NCBI RefSeq assembly: GCF_000737785.1
Contig: NZ_JPRO01000019.1
Span: 1 to 51,283, forward strand
DNA: 51,283 nt
Source: Chryseobacterium luteum
GTDB taxonomy: Bacteria; Bacteroidota; Bacteroidia; Flavobacteriales; Weeksellaceae
Reading direction: 5' to 3'
In this document: positions 9,437 through 18,401 of the stretch, piece by piece
Numbering within the stretch: the stretch's first letter is position 1
Layout: the number at the start of each line of letters is the position of its first letter
Position numbers and translations under genes: made by a program
The notes under the pieces: model-generated
Database searches by the model: none
The model's input: only the letters and a program-made list of their open reading frames with translations
Told to the model about the DNA's origin: nothing

Positions 9437-10186
9437 ATGGACTCTAAAGAATTAATTTTACAAAGATCGAATGAAGCAAAAGAGATCTACATACCCCATC
9501 TATCCGCAGATCCTGTGATTTTTGGTTTTGACCAGAATGAGTTGAAAGTTCTTCTGCTACGGATGAATTACAGACACCAATGGTTTTTGCCGGGAGGTTA
9601 TGTAAGAAAGGATGAAGATCTGGATGATGCTGTTGTGAGAATTTTGAAAGAAAGAGCCGGAGTCAATGCTGTTTATCTGGAGGAATTTGGTGTGTTTGGC
9701 AAAAAAAACAGAAGTGAAGCTTATTTTGAAGACTTTGACGAGACATTATTCCATAAGCAGAGATTTGTTACAGTTGGTTATTATGCTTTATACAATCCTT
9801 CGAAGATTAATCTAACTGTAGATGAGTATAGTGATAGCTGTGAATGGATCAATGTGAGCCAGCTTTCAGAAATAGAAATGGCAATGGATCACAAGGAAAT
9901 TGCAGAAAAGGCATTACAGACTTTAAGAGAAAAAATCTCCATCAAGCCAATTGGTTTCAATCTTTTACCCGAAAAATTCACGCTTCCGGAACTTCAGAAA
10001 TTATACGAAGCAATCCTGGGAAAAGAGCTTAACAGAGGCAATTTTTATCGAAAAATAAAGAATCTGGGAATCCTGAAAAAACTTGATGAACAAAGAAAAG
10101 GCGGCGCTCACAAAGCACCGGATCTTTATTCTTTTGATGAAGAAATTTATAACCAAGCACTGGAAAACGGTCTGATAAGCTGGTAA
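9437..10186 (+). CDS. Nudix-fold winged-helix transcriptional regulator (NrtR/AraR-like)
   Basis: A 249-residue regulator with a Nudix domain (about 20-160) and a C-terminal winged helix (about 165-249). The Nudix box is degenerate: G54-x5-E60-x7-R68 is kept, but the metal-binding glutamates of the REUxEE core are I69 and R73, with only E72 retained. The domain is therefore probably a ligand sensor rather than a hydrolase. Related Nudix regulators in Bacteroidetes control sugar-utilisation genes (AraR for arabinose is the known case). Its divergent position next to the receptor-GH3-esterase operon suggests it controls that operon. The ligand is unknown. Confidence 0.88.
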   Translation: MDSKELILQRSNEAKEIYIPHLSADPVIFGFDQNELKVLLLRMNYRHQWFLPGGYVRKDEDLDDAVVRILKERAGVNAVYLEEFGVFGKKNRSEAYFEDFDETLFHKQRFVTVGYYALYNPSKINLTVDEYSDSCEWINVSQLSEIEMAMDHKEIAEKALQTLREKISIKPIGFNLLPEKFTLPELQKLYEAILGKELNRGNFYRKIKNLGILKKLDEQRKGGAHKAPDLYSFDEEIYNQALENGLISW

Positions 10187-10281
10187 TATTTCTTGATTTT
10201 CAGATCTGATTAAAAAGCCAATAGTTTTAAAAATTAAAGAAATTTAGGAAACTCTTTGATCGAAAAATTATTATTCAACTT

Positions 10282-10515
10282 TTAATAATAGTAAAAACTG
10301 AAGCGCGTGACCTCAGCTTCTGTGATAAAAATCTGCTCATATTTTTCTGTAACCACATTGCGTGTACAGCTCCGATCTGAGTCAGTAAACCAAGCAAATC
10401 AGGTTGTTCTACTTCTTCTATCCCATTTTTGCTTTGTAGAACTTTCCTTGGGAATGCCGTCTACTATTACCAACCATGCAAATTCTTCGATTAGGAATCT
10501 CCGGTTAACTACAAT
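10282..10515 (-). pseudogene. Possible decayed coding fragment, unknown family
   Basis: The 371-bp gap between the Nudix and Crp genes has two protein-like segments on the minus strand in different frames. One starts near 10510 (NRRFLIEEFAWLVIVDG) and stops after RRSRTT. The other continues in a second frame (FTDSDRS, then EKYEQIFITEAEVTRF) to a stop at 10282. The composition looks coding and a single frameshift would join them. I do not recognise the family. It could equally be chance open frame. Confidence 0.22.
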
Positions 10516-10523
10516 AAATTAAG

Positions 10524-10531
10524 TATATTTG
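10524..10531 (+). promoter_or_regulatory. Putative -7 element of the Crp/Fnr gene
   Basis: TATATTTG at 10524-10531 matches TAnnTTTG exactly and lies 26 bp before the ATG at 10558. No clear -33 TTG is visible at the expected distance, so the promoter may need an activator. Confidence 0.45.
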
Positions 10532-10557
10532 GATCGTATTTTTAATTTTTGCCTTAG

Positions 10558-11148
10558 ATGACAAACCAGGAAAAAATAGCTTCTTATGTAGAGAAATTTG
10601 TTCGTTTGACCGATAATGAAAAAATTGAATTTACAGGCAGATTCAAAGAAATCAGAATAAAAAAAAGACAGTTTATTGTTCAGCCTGGCTTTGTCCCAAA
10701 GTGCAGATATTTCGTAATTAAAGGTGCTCTGAGAGCTTATGTTATCGGTGACGAAGGCAAAGACCACACGATTCAGTTTGCTGTAGAAGATTGGTGGATT
10801 TCGGATTACGACAGCTACATACATCAACAACCTGCAAGTATGTTTGTTGTTGCCCTGGAGGATTGCATTCTTATGCAAATCAGTTTTGAGGATGAACAAA
10901 CATTAAAGGCACTCAATCATAAATTCGAAACATTCTTTAGATATAAGGCCGAACTTGCAACAGCGTTTACGCAGAGAAGACTCATTACCAATCTCACCAA
11001 GTCAGCAAAAGAGCGCTATGATATTTTTATTGAAAGCTTTCCGGAATTGATACAACGTGTTCCACAGTACGCTTTAGCTTCCTATTTGGGCATTACGACC
11101 CAGTTCCTGTCAAAAATACGGAATCAAAAAACGCAAAAGTTAATCTAG
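10558..11148 (+). CDS. Crp/Fnr family transcriptional regulator
   Basis: A 196-residue regulator. The N-terminal two-thirds (about 10-125) is a cyclic-nucleotide-binding-type beta-roll (KKRQFIVQPG, then FVIKGALRAY and the DWWISDY segment common in Bacteroidetes members). The C-terminus (about 140-196) is a helix-turn-helix ending in YLGITTQFLSKIRNQ, the recognition helix region. No Fnr-type cysteine cluster is seen. It is followed 100 bp later on the same strand by a short-chain dehydrogenase; regulators of this type often control such a neighbour. The effector is unknown. Confidence 0.9.
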   Translation: MTNQEKIASYVEKFVRLTDNEKIEFTGRFKEIRIKKRQFIVQPGFVPKCRYFVIKGALRAYVIGDEGKDHTIQFAVEDWWISDYDSYIHQQPASMFVVALEDCILMQISFEDEQTLKALNHKFETFFRYKAELATAFTQRRLITNLTKSAKERYDIFIESFPELIQRVPQYALASYLGITTQFLSKIRNQKTQKLI

Positions 11149-11170
11149 TTTCACTTCTTTTCTTCTTCTA

Positions 11171-11197
11171 GTTGATTTTTAAATTCCAGGAATCAAC
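11171..11197. promoter_or_regulatory. Candidate operator and promoter upstream of the SDR gene
   Basis: GTTGATT (11171-11177) and AATCAAC (11191-11197) form a perfect 7-bp inverted repeat around a 13-bp spacer. CACTTTTG (11199-11206), one base from TAnnTTTG, follows directly. The palindrome would cover the -33 region of the SDR gene at 11249. The upstream Crp-like protein is a natural candidate to bind it, by inference. Confidence 0.38.
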
Positions 11198-11248
11198 CCA
11201 CTTTTGTATTGTCAATTCTGACAAATAACAATTGATCTAAAAATTAGA

Positions 11249-11998
11249 ATGGAAAGATTAAAAAACAAAGTAGCTGTTATTACGGGTGGTAATAGCGGTA
11301 TGGGTTTAGCCACTGCAAAATTATTTACTGCGGAAGGTGCCAAAGTGGCAATAACCGGCCGCAATGAAGTAACCTTAGAAGAAGCCGTTTCAGAAATAGG
11401 ACATCATGCAATGGGCGTTAAAGCAAATGTATTAAACTTAAAAAGTATTGATGATGCTTATGCTGAAATTGCAGCCAGGCATGGTAAATTTGATGTATTA
11501 ATTATCAACGCCGGAGTTTATAAAGGTCTTCCGTTAGCTGATTTTACAGAAGAACTATTTGATGAACTCGTTGATATTAATTTTAAGGGGGCTTTCTTCT
11601 CCGTTCAAAAGGCTCTGCCATTTTTAAATGATGGTGCATCTGTTGTAATGACCTCTTCGGTTTCAAGTGAAAGCGGAACGGCAACAGCTTCTGTTTATGG
11701 CGCAACAAAAGCAGCTATACGCTCTTTAGCCCGCGGTTTTGCTGCTGACCTGTTAGAAAGGAATATACGGGTTAATGTTCTTTCTCCGGGGCCTGTTGAA
11801 ACCCCTATTTTTGACCGGTTAGGAATGCCTGAGGACAATGTAAACGGAATCAAACAATATCTTGCGAGCGGAGTGCCTTTAAAACGCCTGGGTACTATTG
11901 ATGAAATGGCAAAAGGCTTTTTATACCTGGCAAGTGACGATTCATCTTTTATGTTAGCCGGAGAACTTGTACTTGATGGGGGAATCGGACAGCTATAA
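11249..11998 (+). CDS. Short-chain dehydrogenase/reductase (classical SDR)
   Basis: A 249-residue NAD(P)-dependent oxidoreductase with a Rossmann fold. TGGNSGMG (12-19) is the cofactor loop, INAG (86-89) the structural motif, and SVYGATKAA gives catalytic Y150 and K154, with serine near 137. SPGPVETP (179-186) closes the cofactor site, and the C-terminus VLDGGIGQL is typical of the family. The substrate cannot be predicted. It follows the Crp/Fnr gene and precedes an SRPBCC protein on the same strand, forming a small accessory group. Confidence 0.93.
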   Translation: MERLKNKVAVITGGNSGMGLATAKLFTAEGAKVAITGRNEVTLEEAVSEIGHHAMGVKANVLNLKSIDDAYAEIAARHGKFDVLIINAGVYKGLPLADFTEELFDELVDINFKGAFFSVQKALPFLNDGASVVMTSSVSSESGTATASVYGATKAAIRSLARGFAADLLERNIRVNVLSPGPVETPIFDRLGMPEDNVNGIKQYLASGVPLKRLGTIDEMAKGFLYLASDDSSFMLAGELVLDGGIGQL

Positions 11999-12194
11999 GT
12001 TTTAAAGATAATACAAACATAATGCTTGCCTATATGTTGATATCGGTACACGTTTTATTTTATTCCTGCAGTTCTACATTCACGGAGAAGCCGGTATTTC
12101 CCTGCTGATAACAACAAGATTTTCAAAACAGCGGTAATTCAGCCAGTTTCATCAGAGCATTAAGGTTAAGTTATCCACAAATAATCATTAAAAA

Positions 12195-12728
12195 ATGGTA
12201 CGAAAAATTTTATATATCACCATTGCAGTCCTGGTTGCTGTCACTACCCTGATAGCCGGCTTAGAGATTTTCAGTTCTTACCCCAATGAGGCTATAGTTT
12301 ATAACACTGAAGCCCCGGTGCAATCGGTAAAATCGGTGATTGTTCATGCAAGCGCTAAAAAAACCTGGACCATAATGAGCGATGTTAATCAATGGGAAAC
12401 CTGGGAAAGTGATAATAAAAACCCCGTTTTAAAAGGAGCTTTTAAGTCCGGCAACTCATTTACCTGGAAGTCTAACGGCCTATCCATTCATTCCACTATC
12501 AAAATAGCTGAACCTTATTCAAAAATCGCCTGGTCCGGACCTGCATTCGGGTGCTTTGCAATTCATATCTGGACTTTTACACAGCTTCCAAATGGAAACA
12601 CAAGGGTTGATGTCAGAGAAAGTATGGAAGGCTGGCTGGTTAGCGTAATGACGCATACATTCCAAACAGGTCTCGATGCATCGCTTGATAAATGGTTGTC
12701 GGCACTCAAGAGCAGAGCGGAAAAATAG
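12195..12728 (+). CDS. SRPBCC family protein with N-terminal membrane anchor
   Basis: A 177-residue protein with one hydrophobic N-terminal segment (about 5-25, either an uncleaved anchor or a signal) followed by a START/SRPBCC (polyketide-cyclase-like) domain (about 40-172). The pattern VIVHASAKKTWTIMSDVNQW, then KIAWSG and a C-terminal helix, is characteristic. Such domains bind hydrophobic ligands. Neighbours (SDR upstream, CPBP protease convergent) do not define its role. Confidence 0.85.
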   Translation: MVRKILYITIAVLVAVTTLIAGLEIFSSYPNEAIVYNTEAPVQSVKSVIVHASAKKTWTIMSDVNQWETWESDNKNPVLKGAFKSGNSFTWKSNGLSIHSTIKIAEPYSKIAWSGPAFGCFAIHIWTFTQLPNGNTRVDVRESMEGWLVSVMTHTFQTGLDASLDKWLSALKSRAEK

Positions 12729-12779
12729 TTATCCATTCCGGTAATTGACTGGCCAACCTTAATTCCTGATTTATTATAA

Positions 12780-12917
12780 ATAATACCTGACAATCAATCT
12801 TTCAGAAGCCATTTAGACAAAGCAGACACCCGTTTATTTGCTGTCAATAACTTATACATGATTTATAATGAAACCAGCAATTATGCGTTAAGTTACAACC
12901 TAAAATTAATACACTAA
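12780..12917 (+). pseudogene. Possible C-terminal gene remnant
   Basis: In the gap between the SRPBCC gene and the CPBP protease, an open stretch on the plus strand reads as protein-like sequence (SFRSHLDKADTRLFAV, then MIYNETSNYALSYNLK) and ends at a stop at 12915-12917. It has no start codon near its beginning; an internal ATG lies at 12858. I do not recognise it. It may be the tail of a lost gene or chance. Confidence 0.2.
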
Positions 12918-12935
12918 TTGCCGGCACTTTATATA

Positions 12936-13622
12936 TTAAAAACCTAGTACCAAGTCCCATATAAAATGCAGAAGAATTGCAAAGATGAGACCTGAACGCA
13001 TTCTAACAAAACTAAAAATTAATGCACTCAACAATTGAGAAATAATTAATGGTAAGTTAACTAAGTCAAGATTGTTGTGATTAAAGAAATGGATAAAGGC
13101 AAACAAAACAGCACTTGCAATAATGATCATATGCTGATGATTGTCCCAGAAAACACTCATCTTCACAGTATTTTTTTTAGCAAAAAATAATGATATTGTA
13201 AAAATACAAATCACTAATATTCCCATTTCCATTAATCCCTGCGGTTCAAAAACCATATTATGATAATATAATTTTTTAAAATAAATACCTGATATCCCTG
13301 CTACTGAAATTGAAAAGAATAATGGGTTAAACTTTTTTAAGAAACCCCTGAAAGAAAATTCTTCTAAGACAGCAACCATAGCAAATAAAATCACAGGATT
13401 GTATAATAACTGCAAATTTTCATTTGGAAGATCAGCTTTCAGTCCAAAATAATGTATCAGAATCAGACTTATAACTAAAGTGACCAGCCCTACAAATATG
13501 ATCTGAAGGATCAATAAACTGAATGTTATTTTGAATTTAGAAATTATATTATTTTCTTCTTGTAAAAAAAGAGGTTTTTTCATAAATTGAAAAAACTCTA
13601 TCCATTGTGCTATTATTTTCAT
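12936..13622 (-). CDS. CPBP family intramembrane metalloprotease (Abi-like)
   Basis: A 228-residue polytopic membrane protein with about six hydrophobic segments. The three CPBP motifs are present: EExxxR at E87-E88-R92, FxxxH at F174-H178, and HxxxD at H219-D223. Eukaryotic homologues process prenylated proteins; bacterial members take part in bacteriocin self-immunity or peptide processing, and here the function is open. It lies 201 bp downstream of the OMP gene on the same strand. Confidence 0.88.
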   Translation of the reverse strand: MKIIAQWIEFFQFMKKPLFLQEENNIISKFKITFSLLILQIIFVGLVTLVISLILIHYFGLKADLPNENLQLLYNPVILFAMVAVLEEFSFRGFLKKFNPLFFSISVAGISGIYFKKLYYHNMVFEPQGLMEMGILVICIFTISLFFAKKNTVKMSVFWDNHQHMIIIASAVLFAFIHFFNHNNLDLVNLPLIISQLLSALIFSFVRMRSGLIFAILLHFIWDLVLGF

Positions 13623-13823
13623 TTTGGTGTAATTTATTTTTTAATATTCTAAGATTACCTTATTTATATTTCTTAGATTTTTGTTTTCAACAAAAAAGTA
13701 CACCCGAAGAAAAAAATGAACCTGGGAATAATTTCAATTGATCTACTAAGCCTCAGTTTTTTAATGATAGCTGAATTTAGAAATAACGATAAAATTCCAT
13801 CAGCTATGGTATCTGAATTCACA

Positions 13824-16199
13824 TTAGCTACCTCCTCCTGCTCTGCTGGATTCCTCAAATTTTACCTGCTTGGTGGCACCTTTCACATTATTGTTTCCGA
13901 ATTTGTAAGTGACGGAAAGATAAACATTCCGGGTAATGCCTTTGGAATAATATTCTACATTATAATTCGGATAATATTCTGTCCCTTTTGAGCGGTTGGT
14001 ATTGAGTAAATCATTTACATAAAGATTGATCATCAGATTTTTCTGCATCAGATTCAGTTTCACACCGGAATAGGCGGAGAAATTACCGTTGAAATAAGTA
14101 TTTCCGCTTCTGTTAGGAATGTTGCTCCACAATCCGAGCATTAAAGTGACGGTTTTTTCTTTGTTTAAGAAGAAATTATTGTCGAGATTAAAATTAGCTC
14201 CATATCCTGCGGGTGCTGCAACCGCAGATGCGTCATAAGATTTTGATTTCGCATAAAAGCCATTGACGAAAATATTAGATTCCAGCCATTTCAGTTTATT
14301 GTAATTGTATGAAATGTTGATTCCCGCCTGATCTTCATTATAAAAATTCTTCACGATGCTGTATTTCTGCGAGCCTTCAACCACCTGAATTCTGTCTGAA
14401 TTATTTTTGTTGTAATTGTAGTAAGCCGTGATGTTGAAGTTGCTTTTTAACACATAGCCAAACTCAAGATTATCCGAGAACGACGGTAATAAATAAGGAT
14501 TTCCTGTTTTGTATTCAAACTCTGAAATAATGTATTTAAAAGGATTTAAATTTCCAAAATACGGCCTGCTGATTCTTCTTGAGTAATTGACTGAAAAAGT
14601 ATTGTTATCATTAGCTTTATAACTCAGATATGCCGTCGGGAAAAATTTTCCGTATTTGATATTATTTGTAACATTATCGTTGACAGATACACCTTCCAAA
14701 TTTGTGTATTCATATCTTAATCCCGCTTTTGCATTCCATTTTTCATTGATTTTAAAATTGGTTGAAACATAAGCAGCATAGTTTTGCTCGTTATAAAAAA
14801 AGTCGTTGCTTCTTGCTGTATTTCTAACGTTCTGACCGTTTTCAATATCAAAAAAGTTGAAGTAAGAATTATTTTTTATACTGGTATATTTCAGCCCAGC
14901 TTCAGTTTTTATTTTTGCGAAATTCTTTTCCAGATCCGCCTGCCCGGAGTAGATTTTATACTGACTGATCGGATTGACGAAAGACGAAGTTGTAACACCG
15001 GTAACCGTATTGTAAAGGTTTTTTGCATTGGCATCATTCAGCATTACATTGGCAGAAAGGCTTAGTTTACTTCCTAAGGTATCCAGTTTTACATCATAAA
15101 ACGCTGTGGCATTGTGCACCTTTCTAATATTCCTGTTTTCTGAATCAGAATAAAATTCCTGTGGAATATTATCAGATTGTCTTCGGGTATAACTCTGAGC
15201 TTTTTCTATTGGATTACTGTAAGAATAATTATAATTGATCCCAACCAGGTTTTTCTCATTGATTTTGTACTCTCCTTTTACATTTCCGCCTTTATAACGG
15301 TAATTATTTGAGCCTTTGCTCTCGGTATTCCAATAATCTGTATTTCCTTTTCCTGTAAGATAATTGTAGGCTCTTTCATCCCAATAATTGTCACCTAAAG
15401 ACAGGTTGGTAGTAACAGATAATTTCTCACCCTGATAATTGAAGCTTGCTCCGCTTCTTGTAGAAACCACAGGTAGGTTCCAGTAATATCTCCCGGAAGT
15501 CTGCAAAGATCCGTTCCATCCGAGGCTTGTATTCTTTTTTAATACAATGTTGATCAATCCGCTTTTCCCTTCCGCTTCATATTTTGCAGGCGGCGTGGTG
15601 ATCACCTCAATTTTTGCAATATCATCTGAACGCAAAGTTTTGAGATAATTAATCATTTCCTGACCAGATAAATTAAGCAGCCTGTCGTTCACCATAATGG
15701 CAACATTACTTCTTCCTGCAATAGAAATTGCATCATCAGTTGCGCGAACCATCGGTGTTTTTGCTAAAGCTTCCACAGCATCAATCCCTTGTGAAGCAAC
15801 AGAATTCTCTACATTGAAAACCAGGCGGTCTACTTTTCTTTCAAAAAGCTTTTTCTTTACAGTCATGGTTACACCCTCGATTTTTTGCTCTGCAGGTGCT
15901 TTTTCTTCTTTGATTTCTATATTTTTAAGAAGATTTCCTTTTACCGTAATATTCTCTGTATTGGTAGTAATACCATCCTTGATGATTTGAAGGATATAAT
16001 TTCCATCTTCTTTCAGGGGAATTTTAAACTTTCCTTGCTCGTCGGTAATTGCTGAGAATTTTGAGTTTGCTTTGGTTACAAGAATCTCAGTATCAGCAGA
16101 GGGTTTTTGAGATGTGTTGGTGATGGTACCTTCAATACTTTGTGCAGAGAGAAATCCTGATGAGGCAAGTGCAAAAAGAATAACGATCTTTTTATTCAT
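13824..16199 (-). CDS. OMP_b-brl_3 family TonB-dependent-receptor-like outer membrane protein
   Basis: A 791-residue outer membrane beta-barrel. The signal peptide (1-19) is followed by a carboxypeptidase-regulatory-like beta-sandwich (about 20-93), a plug domain (about 110-210; VEALAKTPMVR, then NVAIMVNDRLLNLSGQEM and EVITTPPAKYEAEG), and a barrel of the PF14905 type. These are common in Bacteroidetes, usually without known substrate; some export or import peptides or metals. The C-terminus runs past the barrel into a short polar tail (SSRAGGGS). Its promoter carries a 30-bp palindrome described separately. Confidence 0.9.
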   Translation of the reverse strand: MNKKIVILFALASSGFLSAQSIEGTITNTSQKPSADTEILVTKANSKFSAITDEQGKFKIPLKEDGNYILQIIKDGITTNTENITVKGNLLKNIEIKEEKAPAEQKIEGVTMTVKKKLFERKVDRLVFNVENSVASQGIDAVEALAKTPMVRATDDAISIAGRSNVAIMVNDRLLNLSGQEMINYLKTLRSDDIAKIEVITTPPAKYEAEGKSGLINIVLKKNTSLGWNGSLQTSGRYYWNLPVVSTRSGASFNYQGEKLSVTTNLSLGDNYWDERAYNYLTGKGNTDYWNTESKGSNNYRYKGGNVKGEYKINEKNLVGINYNYSYSNPIEKAQSYTRRQSDNIPQEFYSDSENRNIRKVHNATAFYDVKLDTLGSKLSLSANVMLNDANAKNLYNTVTGVTTSSFVNPISQYKIYSGQADLEKNFAKIKTEAGLKYTSIKNNSYFNFFDIENGQNVRNTARSNDFFYNEQNYAAYVSTNFKINEKWNAKAGLRYEYTNLEGVSVNDNVTNNIKYGKFFPTAYLSYKANDNNTFSVNYSRRISRPYFGNLNPFKYIISEFEYKTGNPYLLPSFSDNLEFGYVLKSNFNITAYYNYNKNNSDRIQVVEGSQKYSIVKNFYNEDQAGINISYNYNKLKWLESNIFVNGFYAKSKSYDASAVAAPAGYGANFNLDNNFFLNKEKTVTLMLGLWSNIPNRSGNTYFNGNFSAYSGVKLNLMQKNLMINLYVNDLLNTNRSKGTEYYPNYNVEYYSKGITRNVYLSVTYKFGNNNVKGATKQVKFEESSRAGGGS

Positions 16200-16378
16200 G
16201 TATATTATTTACTTATTAGACAACTGTATGAAGTGAAACATTACAGCATAGAGGGAGACATTTTTAATACCGTTGATTTTGTATGAGGTTAATTTTAATT
16301 TTCATCATTCAAAATCAGAAGCAGCTGCTTACGAATCGCTATGGTTTTAAAATAAATTGAATTATTATTTTGATGCGC

Positions 16379-16386
16379 CAAAGGTA
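16379..16386 (-). promoter_or_regulatory. -7 element of the OMP gene promoter
   Basis: On the minus strand the sequence reads TACCTTTG, an exact TAnnTTTG match. The predicted start near 16373 gives a leader of about 174 nt before the ATG at 16199. No good -33 TTG is seen at 17-23 bp; that space is taken up by the palindrome at 16403-16432. Confidence 0.55.
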
Positions 16387-16402
16387 TAGGGTAAAAATCA
16401 AT

Positions 16403-16432
16403 CCTAAAATGGTTAATAGTAACCATTTTAGG
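16403..16432. promoter_or_regulatory. Perfect 13-bp-arm palindrome, candidate operator
   Basis: CCTAAAATGGTTA (16403-16415) and TAACCATTTTAGG (16420-16432) are exact reverse complements separated by ATAG. The core TGGTTAATAGTAACCA (16410-16425) recurs with one change at 25158-25173. It begins 24 bp past the -7 box of the divergent OMP gene, replacing a normal -33 box. The SDR gene at 16642 lies 210 bp to the other side. No T-tract follows, so it is unlikely to be a terminator. Confidence 0.72.
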
Positions 16433-16605
16433 TTTAATCTGATTTCTATTAAGTATAGGACCTATTTGATTATATACAAAATTTTCTTTGTATAACTACA
16501 TTGCTTACCTATCCAGACAAATCATTTTTTGGCTAAAAGAAAGACTATCCTCAATACGGCTTCAACTAATCTCGATTTGGCTACAAGCCTCACAGCTTTA
16601 ATGTC

Positions 16606-16613
16606 CACCTTTG
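16606..16613 (+). promoter_or_regulatory. Putative -7 element of the SDR gene at 16642
   Basis: CACCTTTG, one base from TAnnTTTG, lies 28 bp before the ATG at 16642. TTTGG near 16576-16580 could be the upstream box, but the spacer is about 26 bp. Confidence 0.35.
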
Positions 16614-16641
16614 CTGTATTAAAATTAAATCAATTCAAATT

Positions 16642-17415
16642 ATGCAGACAAATGAAAATAAAGCAGCATTGGTATCCGGTGCTAATACAGGAGTAGGCTT
16701 TCAAATCGCTAAAGCCCTTGCCGATAACGGTTATACAGTCTATGTAGGTTCCCGTGACCTTCAAAAAGGGGAAACTGCCGCTGCGGAAATTGGTAGTAAT
16801 GCAAAAGCTATTCAGCTGGATATTACAGATTCAGAATCAATTAATTCAGCAGTTAAAGCAATAGAAAGTGAATCGGGATATCTGACTTTGCTGGTCAATA
16901 ATGCCGCCATTTCACACGCCGGCACTTCCGGACGAACAATGGAGGAAGTATTGGGAGCGCAACGTGCAAGCATTGTCCCTATTGATGAGTTAAAAACTGT
17001 TTGGGAGACGAATGTATTCGGTACTTTAGCAGTCACACAGGCCTTTTTGCCATTATTGCACAAAGCCCCTGCTGCGCGTATCGTAACCGTTTCGAGTGCA
17101 TTAGGTTCCCTTGGAATCAATTCAAATCCTGATAACCCTTACCGTTCAGCGTTCGATGCAGCTTACGGGGCTTCTAAAACAGCACTCAACGGGATATTTC
17201 TTTCTCTTGCGATAGACCTGGAAAACACCAACATTAAAGTCCATCTTGTAAGTCCCGGTTTTACAGCGACGGCACTTAATAATTTTCAGGGAACAGATAC
17301 CGTGGAAGAAGGATCAAAGGAACCGATAAGAGTGGCTCTTTCCGAAGATCTCCCAACCGGAAGTTTTACAGGGCCTGCCAATTTTAGCGGAACGGATAAC
17401 ATTCTTCCCTGGTAA
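16642..17415 (+). CDS. Short-chain dehydrogenase/reductase
   Basis: A 257-residue SDR oxidoreductase. The cofactor loop is SGANTGVG (12-19), NNAA (86-89) is the structural motif, SS (151-152) and YGASK (Y175, K179) form the active site, and SPGFTAT follows. It has a longer mid-region (about 92-120) than the SDR at 11249 and is not a close paralog. A strong terminator follows, and an AraC-family regulator starts 66 bp after its stop. Such SDR-AraC pairs are common, and the regulator probably controls this gene. The substrate is unknown. Confidence 0.92.
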   Translation: MQTNENKAALVSGANTGVGFQIAKALADNGYTVYVGSRDLQKGETAAAEIGSNAKAIQLDITDSESINSAVKAIESESGYLTLLVNNAAISHAGTSGRTMEEVLGAQRASIVPIDELKTVWETNVFGTLAVTQAFLPLLHKAPAARIVTVSSALGSLGINSNPDNPYRSAFDAAYGASKTALNGIFLSLAIDLENTNIKVHLVSPGFTATALNNFQGTDTVEEGSKEPIRVALSEDLPTGSFTGPANFSGTDNILPW

Positions 17416-17432
17416 GATTTAATCAGCTTGAC

Positions 17433-17466
17433 AAACCTATGACCGCAGTTTGTCATAGGTTTTTTT
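17433..17466 (+). terminator. Rho-independent terminator after the SDR gene
   Basis: AAACCTATGAC (17433-17443) and GTCATAGGTTT (17452-17462) form an 11-bp perfect stem with an 8-nt loop, running into a T-tract. It separates the SDR gene from the AraC gene starting at 17481. Confidence 0.85.
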
Positions 17467-17480
17467 AATACATTTATAAG

Positions 17481-18401
17481 ATGAAAAATAAAGACGATAA
17501 ATTGATCCGTTTTGTATCCATATCGGAAAGTCACCAGGCTTTTGGCTTGCCCGCACCGCAACATCCGCTGATCAGCCTGATTCATTTTAACGAAATCAAT
17601 CCGTTCAATACCGAGATGGCGCCGATCTACAATGTAGTGAGTTTTTATAAAATAACTTTCATCACCAAAAACAGCGGAAGGCTGAAATACGGACAGGATT
17701 ACTACGATTTCAATGAAGGCAGTATGCTGTTTTTAGCCCCTAATCAATTGGTGGGAAGTACTGATTATAACAGCAAAACCTATTGTTATATACTGCTCAT
17801 CCATCCCGATTTTTTATTGGGTCATCCTTTAGCGAAAAAGATAAAACAATATGGATATTTTTCCTACTCGTCCAATGAAGCGTTGCATCTATCCGACACA
17901 GAAAAGGAAATCATCCTTTCCGTTTATCAAATTATGGAAAAGGAGCTGAACAGCCGTGTAGATGAGTTCAGCCAGGAAGTAGTGATTGCACAGATAGAAC
18001 TCATGCTCAGCTATGTCAACCGGTTTTACAAACGTCAGTTTATTACCCGTAAAGCAGTCAATAATGATATTCTGCAAAAGACAGAAACCCTTCTGGATGA
18101 TTATCTCAACAGTCAGGAATCCCTGCATCAAGGTGTTCCTACAGTGCAATATCTTTCCAAGCAGCTCCATATTTCGCCAGGTTACTTAAGCGATATGCTG
18201 CGCTCCCTTATCGGTAAAAATGCACAGCAATATATCCACGAAAAGCTCATTGAAAAAGCAAAAGAGAAATTGACAACCACCGGATTGACCATAAGCGAAA
18301 TTGCGTACGAACTGGGTTTTGAACATCCGCAATCTTTCAGCAAACTGTTTAAAACAAAAACCAATGTTTCTCCTTTGGAGTTTCGGCAATCCTTTAATTA
18401 G
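17481..18401 (+). CDS. AraC family transcriptional regulator
   Basis: A 306-residue regulator. The N-terminal cupin-like ligand domain (about 30-180) is followed by a two-helix-turn-helix AraC domain (about 205-306). The two recognition regions are visible: YLSKQLHISPGYLSDMLR, and ISEIAYELGFEHPQSFSKLF followed by TNVSPLEFR. The domain order and the FITRKAVNND linker match AraC proteins that neighbour SDR genes in flavobacteria. A decayed relative of it appears to lie at 29161-29270. The ATG at 17481 is only about 15 bp past the T-tract of the upstream terminator, so its promoter must overlap that terminator or the SDR gene. Confidence 0.93.
   Translation: MKNKDDKLIRFVSISESHQAFGLPAPQHPLISLIHFNEINPFNTEMAPIYNVVSFYKITFITKNSGRLKYGQDYYDFNEGSMLFLAPNQLVGSTDYNSKTYCYILLIHPDFLLGHPLAKKIKQYGYFSYSSNEALHLSDTEKEIILSVYQIMEKELNSRVDEFSQEVVIAQIELMLSYVNRFYKRQFITRKAVNNDILQKTETLLDDYLNSQESLHQGVPTVQYLSKQLHISPGYLSDMLRSLIGKNAQQYIHEKLIEKAKEKLTTTGLTISEIAYELGFEHPQSFSKLFKTKTNVSPLEFRQSFN

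Noticed and set aside
13673..13858. 61-residue open frame on the minus strand after the OMP gene
   Set aside because: It overlaps the last codons of the OMP gene in another frame and otherwise covers AT-rich spacer; no support for translation.
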